Of a stretch of 64,000 nucleotides of DNA, positions 61,716 to 64,000 are shown piece after piece. Within the stretch, counting starts at the first letter, position 1. Each line of letters starts with the position of its first letter. Made by a program: the position numbers and the translations under genes. Source of the DNA: Nocardia jinanensis (lineage in GTDB: Bacteria; Actinomycetota; Actinomycetes; Mycobacteriales; Mycobacteriaceae); the NCBI RefSeq assembly GCF_014645735.1, contig NZ_BMMH01000002.1, positions 1 to 64,000 of the forward strand. The letters are read 5' to 3'. Under the pieces are notes generated by a model that was not told where the DNA came from, searched no databases, and was given only the letters and a program-made list of their open reading frames with translations.

Positions 61716-61924
61716 TCGGTACTGGTGCGGCCGCCGGTCGCGGGTCCGCCGCCGGTGCGGGCACGCCTGCGCGTACCTCCGCATTCGCTGCGGCCGTGCG
61801 CCCTCTGCGTACCTCGGCATTCGCTGCGGCCGTGCGCTCTCTGCGTACCTCGGCATTCGCTGCGGCCGTGCGTGGACTCGCGGATGGGCTGCGCCCGACT
61901 GCGCCCATTAGGCTGGCCGCATGA
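61712..61924 (+). CDS. 70-codon repeat-containing ORF bridging uppP and the phosphatase gene
   Basis: ATG 61712 overlaps the uppP stop and the TGA at 61922-61924 overlaps the phosphatase start, both as ATGA, so ribosomes could pass through all three genes. The product is Ala/Gly/Arg-rich with three 12-residue copies, [24 protein letters not shown] and [12 protein letters not shown], made by a 36-bp DNA tandem repeat. No family. It may be a linker produced by repeat expansion that keeps translation coupling rather than a functional protein. Confidence 0.4.
   Translation: MIGTGAAAGRGSAAGAGTPARTSAFAAAVRPLRTSAFAAAVRSLRTSAFAAAVRGLADGLRPTAPIRLAA
61771..61878. repeat. 36-bp tandem direct repeat, three copies
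   Basis: Units start at 61771, 61807 and 61843 (GCGTACCTCNGCATTCGCTG core, then CGGCCGTGCG). The first two differ at two positions; the third matches for 30 bp. Coding frame is kept since 36 is a multiple of 3. Confidence 0.9.
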
Positions 61925-62622
61925 CGGTGATCCTCCTGCGACACGGTGTGTCGACATCCAATACCGGCGGTACTCTCGCCGGCCGTAGTCCCGGTGTGGA
62001 ACTCACCGACCGCGGTGGTGAACAGGCTCGGGCCGTCGCCGACCGGCTCACCGGGTTGCCGATTTCGCGCATCGTGACTTCGCCGCTGCTGCGTTGCCAG
62101 CGCACCGTGTCCCCGCTGGCTGCCGAATTGGGCTTGGAACCGGTGGTCGACGATCGCCTCGCCGAGGTCGACTACGGCGAGTGGACCGGCCGCAAGATCG
62201 GCGACCTGCTGCAGGAACCGCTGTGGCAGGTGGTGCAGCGGCATGCCTCGGCCGCGGTGTTCCCCGGTGGTGAGGGCCTGGCGCAGGTGCAGGCTCGGGC
62301 GGTGTCGGCGATCCGGGAACACGACCGGGCCCTGACCGAATTGCACGACGGAGACCAGCTGTGGGTGGCCTGCACCCACGGTGATGTGATCAAGTCGGTG
62401 CTCGCCGATGCGCTCGGTATCCACCTCGACGGATTCCAGCGGATCATGGTCGAGCCCGCATCGCTGAGCGTCATCCGCTACACCCGGACCGCGCCGTTCG
62501 TCACCCGGATGAACGACACCGGCGCGGACCTGTCCGGTCTGGCGCCTGCCCCGAAGGCCGAATCCGGGACTTCGGGGCCGGTGCCCGGTGGGGAGATCGG
62601 TGCGGGAAGGAAAGACGGATAA
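61921..62622 (+). CDS. histidine phosphatase family protein (MSMEG_4193/Rv2135c-like)
   Basis: 233 residues. The catalytic RHG occurs in VILLRHGVSTSN, with SPLLRCQRT, EVDYGEWTGR and second His in VACTHGDVIKS. This is the histidine-phosphatase superfamily member that accompanies uppP in actinobacteria. It removes phosphate from an unknown metabolite. Start overlaps the preceding ORF's stop, and downstream DUF3090 and SCO1664-like genes continue the operon. The C-terminal ~35 residues are Gly/Pro-rich. Confidence 0.9.
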   Translation: MTVILLRHGVSTSNTGGTLAGRSPGVELTDRGGEQARAVADRLTGLPISRIVTSPLLRCQRTVSPLAAELGLEPVVDDRLAEVDYGEWTGRKIGDLLQEPLWQVVQRHASAAVFPGGEGLAQVQARAVSAIREHDRALTELHDGDQLWVACTHGDVIKSVLADALGIHLDGFQRIMVEPASLSVIRYTRTAPFVTRMNDTGADLSGLAPAPKAESGTSGPVPGGEIGAGRKDG

Positions 62623-62745
62623 TGGGTATGCCCGATACCAGCGGACGCGGCTCGGATCGGCGGCATCGGGTGAATCGGCGTCCGCGCCGGGATACGGCGC
62701 AGCGGAGCACCGCAGCCGAACAGGGTCACGTATCAGGAGGTGCAT

Positions 62746-63330
62746 GTGTCACGCGCAATCCATGTTTTCCGCACCCCCGAACGTTTCGTCGCCGGAACTG
62801 TCGGTGAGCCGGGCGATCGCGCGTTCTACCTGCAGGCGGTGGAGGAACCCCGGGTGGTGAGTGTGCTGCTGGAGAAGCAGCAGGTCAAAGTTCTCGCCGA
62901 CCGGATGGGGCTGCTGCTCGACGAGGTAGCGCGGCGTTTCGGTGCCGAGGTACCGCCGCAGGCCGATGAGGTCAACGACAACGCGCCGCTGGTGACACCG
63001 GTCGATGCGGAGTTCCGGGTCGGCACCATGGGACTGGGCTGGGACGCCGACGCGGGCGCGGTGGTGGTGGAACTGCTGGCGATCACCGAAACCGAGGTCG
63101 ACGAATCGGTGGTCCTCGACGATACCGAAGAGGGCCCCGACGCGGTGCGGGTGTTCCTCACCCCCGATCAGGCGCGCGAATTCGCGCTGCGGTCCACCCG
63201 GGTGATCGCGGCCGGGCGGCCGCCGTGCCCGCTGTGCGGGGAACCGCTGTCGGCGCGCGGGCACATGTGTGTACGTACGAACGGGTACAAGCGCGGTGAA
63301 CTGTTCGGCGCGAGCGATCTGGAGGAATGA
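62746..63330 (+). CDS. DUF3090-family protein
   Basis: 194 residues from GTG 62746, 5 nt after AGGAGG (an alternative GTG at 62740 overlaps the site). Sequence blocks SRAIHVFRTPERFVAGTVG, GDRAFYLQAVEE and EFRVGTMGLGWDADAG are those of the conserved actinobacterial DUF3090 family. The C-terminal CPLCGEPLSARGHMC is a zinc-ribbon-like knuckle. Function unknown. Always near the phosphatase and SCO1664-like genes, and here its stop overlaps the next start. Confidence 0.9.
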   Translation: MSRAIHVFRTPERFVAGTVGEPGDRAFYLQAVEEPRVVSVLLEKQQVKVLADRMGLLLDEVARRFGAEVPPQADEVNDNAPLVTPVDAEFRVGTMGLGWDADAGAVVVELLAITETEVDESVVLDDTEEGPDAVRVFLTPDQAREFALRSTRVIAAGRPPCPLCGEPLSARGHMCVRTNGYKRGELFGASDLEE

Positions 63331-64000
63331 CCGTGCCCGGCACCGTGGACGCGCTACGCGCGGGTGAGCTGACGGTGCTGGGCCGGGTGGGGGTCGCCAG
63401 CAATGTGACGCTGGTCTGCGATCTGGCCACCGGCGACGGTGACCTGCGGGTGGTGTACAAACCGATCCGTGGTGAGCAGGCGCTGTGGGATTTCCCGGAC
63501 GGGACGCTGGCCGGGCGTGAGGTGGCCTCGTATCTGATCGGCGGCGCGCTCGGGTGGACGGTGATACCGGAAACGGTGTTGCGGGACGGGCCCTACGGTC
63601 CGGGGATGGTGCAGCGCTGGATCACCACCCGGGAGCCCCGGGATCCGGGTAGCAGCCGGTTGGATCTGGTCGATCTGTGCCCGCCCGAGATGGTGCCGGA
63701 CGGTTTCCGGGAGGTGCTGCGCGCCTACGACGGCTCCGGGGTCGAGGTGGCGCTGGTGCATGCCGACGATCCGCGGTTGCTGCGGATGGCGGTGCTGGAT
63801 GTGCTGTTGAACAATGCCGATCGCAAGGGCGGGCACGCCCTGGAATCGGTCGACGGGGATGTGTACGGCGTCGATCACGGGATCTGCCTGCACCAGGAGA
63901 ACAAACTGCGCACGGTGTTGTGGGGTTGGGCCGGGGAACCGATTCCGGCGGATCTGCTCGCCGATATCGCCGAGTTCACCGAAACCCTGCCCGGTGAACT
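63327..64000 (+). CDS. SCO1664-family protein (kinase-like), partial
   Basis: 224 codons from ATG 63327 (ATGA overlap with the DUF3090 stop) are open to the right edge. VVYKPIRGEQALWDFPDGTLAGREVA in parts, the catalytic-loop-like LNNADRKGGH and YGVDHGIC (D-x-x-x-x-N and DHG like PI3/4-kinase-type folds) identify the conserved SCO1664 group found just upstream of the mycothiol gene mshC in actinobacteria. Its function is unknown; kinase-like fold is inference. Confidence 0.88.
   Translation, partial: MTVPGTVDALRAGELTVLGRVGVASNVTLVCDLATGDGDLRVVYKPIRGEQALWDFPDGTLAGREVASYLIGGALGWTVIPETVLRDGPYGPGMVQRWITTREPRDPGSSRLDLVDLCPPEMVPDGFREVLRAYDGSGVEVALVHADDPRLLRMAVLDVLLNNADRKGGHALESVDGDVYGVDHGICLHQENKLRTVLWGWAGEPIPADLLADIAEFTETLPGE

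Noticed and set aside
61771..61878. CRISPR array suggested by three 36-bp repeats
   Set aside because: The repeats are directly adjacent with no spacers, are in frame, and no cas genes are present.

Overview
The window is a high-GC chromosomal segment of a mycolic-acid actinomycete (Mycobacteriales), most likely Nocardia or a close relative. The evidence is two antigen-85-type mycolyltransferase-like esterases, an AftC-like arabinofuranosyltransferase, Lsr2, ESX-type WXG100 proteins, MmpL and a PKS-PapA locus. In addition, dapE2-like/PEBP, pyrD/lppL-like and uppP/phosphatase genes lie near one another, as they do around Rv2133c-Rv2141c of Mycobacterium tuberculosis. The genus is an inference; no rRNA, tRNA or CRISPR array was seen.

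Left part (1-13.4 kb) is accessory in character. It holds a left-truncated AftC-like GT87 gene, a zinc alcohol dehydrogenase, a small secreted protein, a serine resolvase, and a polymorphic-toxin locus (two WXG100 proteins followed by a protein with a C-terminal ADP-ribosyltransferase domain and an 84-residue partner). A secreted HELSH metalloprotease follows. A Tn3-family element with ~40-bp terminal inverted repeats spans 9975-13248. Its transposase keeps only the N-terminal third. Its cargo includes a leader of four back-to-back hairpins, a 33-codon basic repeat peptide and a YjzC-like gene, closed by a 17-bp terminator.

Middle part (13.4-34.8 kb) carries a D-aminoacylase-like amidohydrolase, gnd, and an envelope-lipid locus. 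A fully reducing type I PKS (KS-AT-DH-ER-KR-ACP, no thioesterase), an MFS exporter and a PapA-type acyltransferase form one minus-strand transcription unit, with PKS and MFS overlapping by 4 bp. Convergent to it is an FtsX-type permease with no ATPase beside it. The block is flanked on both sides by antigen-85-like secreted esterases. This suggests synthesis, export and extracellular acyl transfer of a complex lipid. Ohr and small membrane proteins follow.

Right part (34.8-64 kb) is mostly core: a secreted lipase-like lipoprotein, a MarR/MFS pair, Lsr2, two tandem SAM methyltransferase paralogues, an XRE-DUF5753 regulator, DapE2-like peptidase and PEBP protein, FadD15-like ligase, a PfkB-family protein lacking the catalytic aspartate, pyrD with DUF5703 and LppL-like genes, an MTB12-like lipoprotein with MmpL, the heme importer hmuTUV, an aldo-keto reductase, and the coupled uppP-(repeat ORF)-phosphatase-DUF3090-SCO1664 operon, which runs off the right edge. 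Many convergent gene pairs are separated by perfect GC-rich hairpins.
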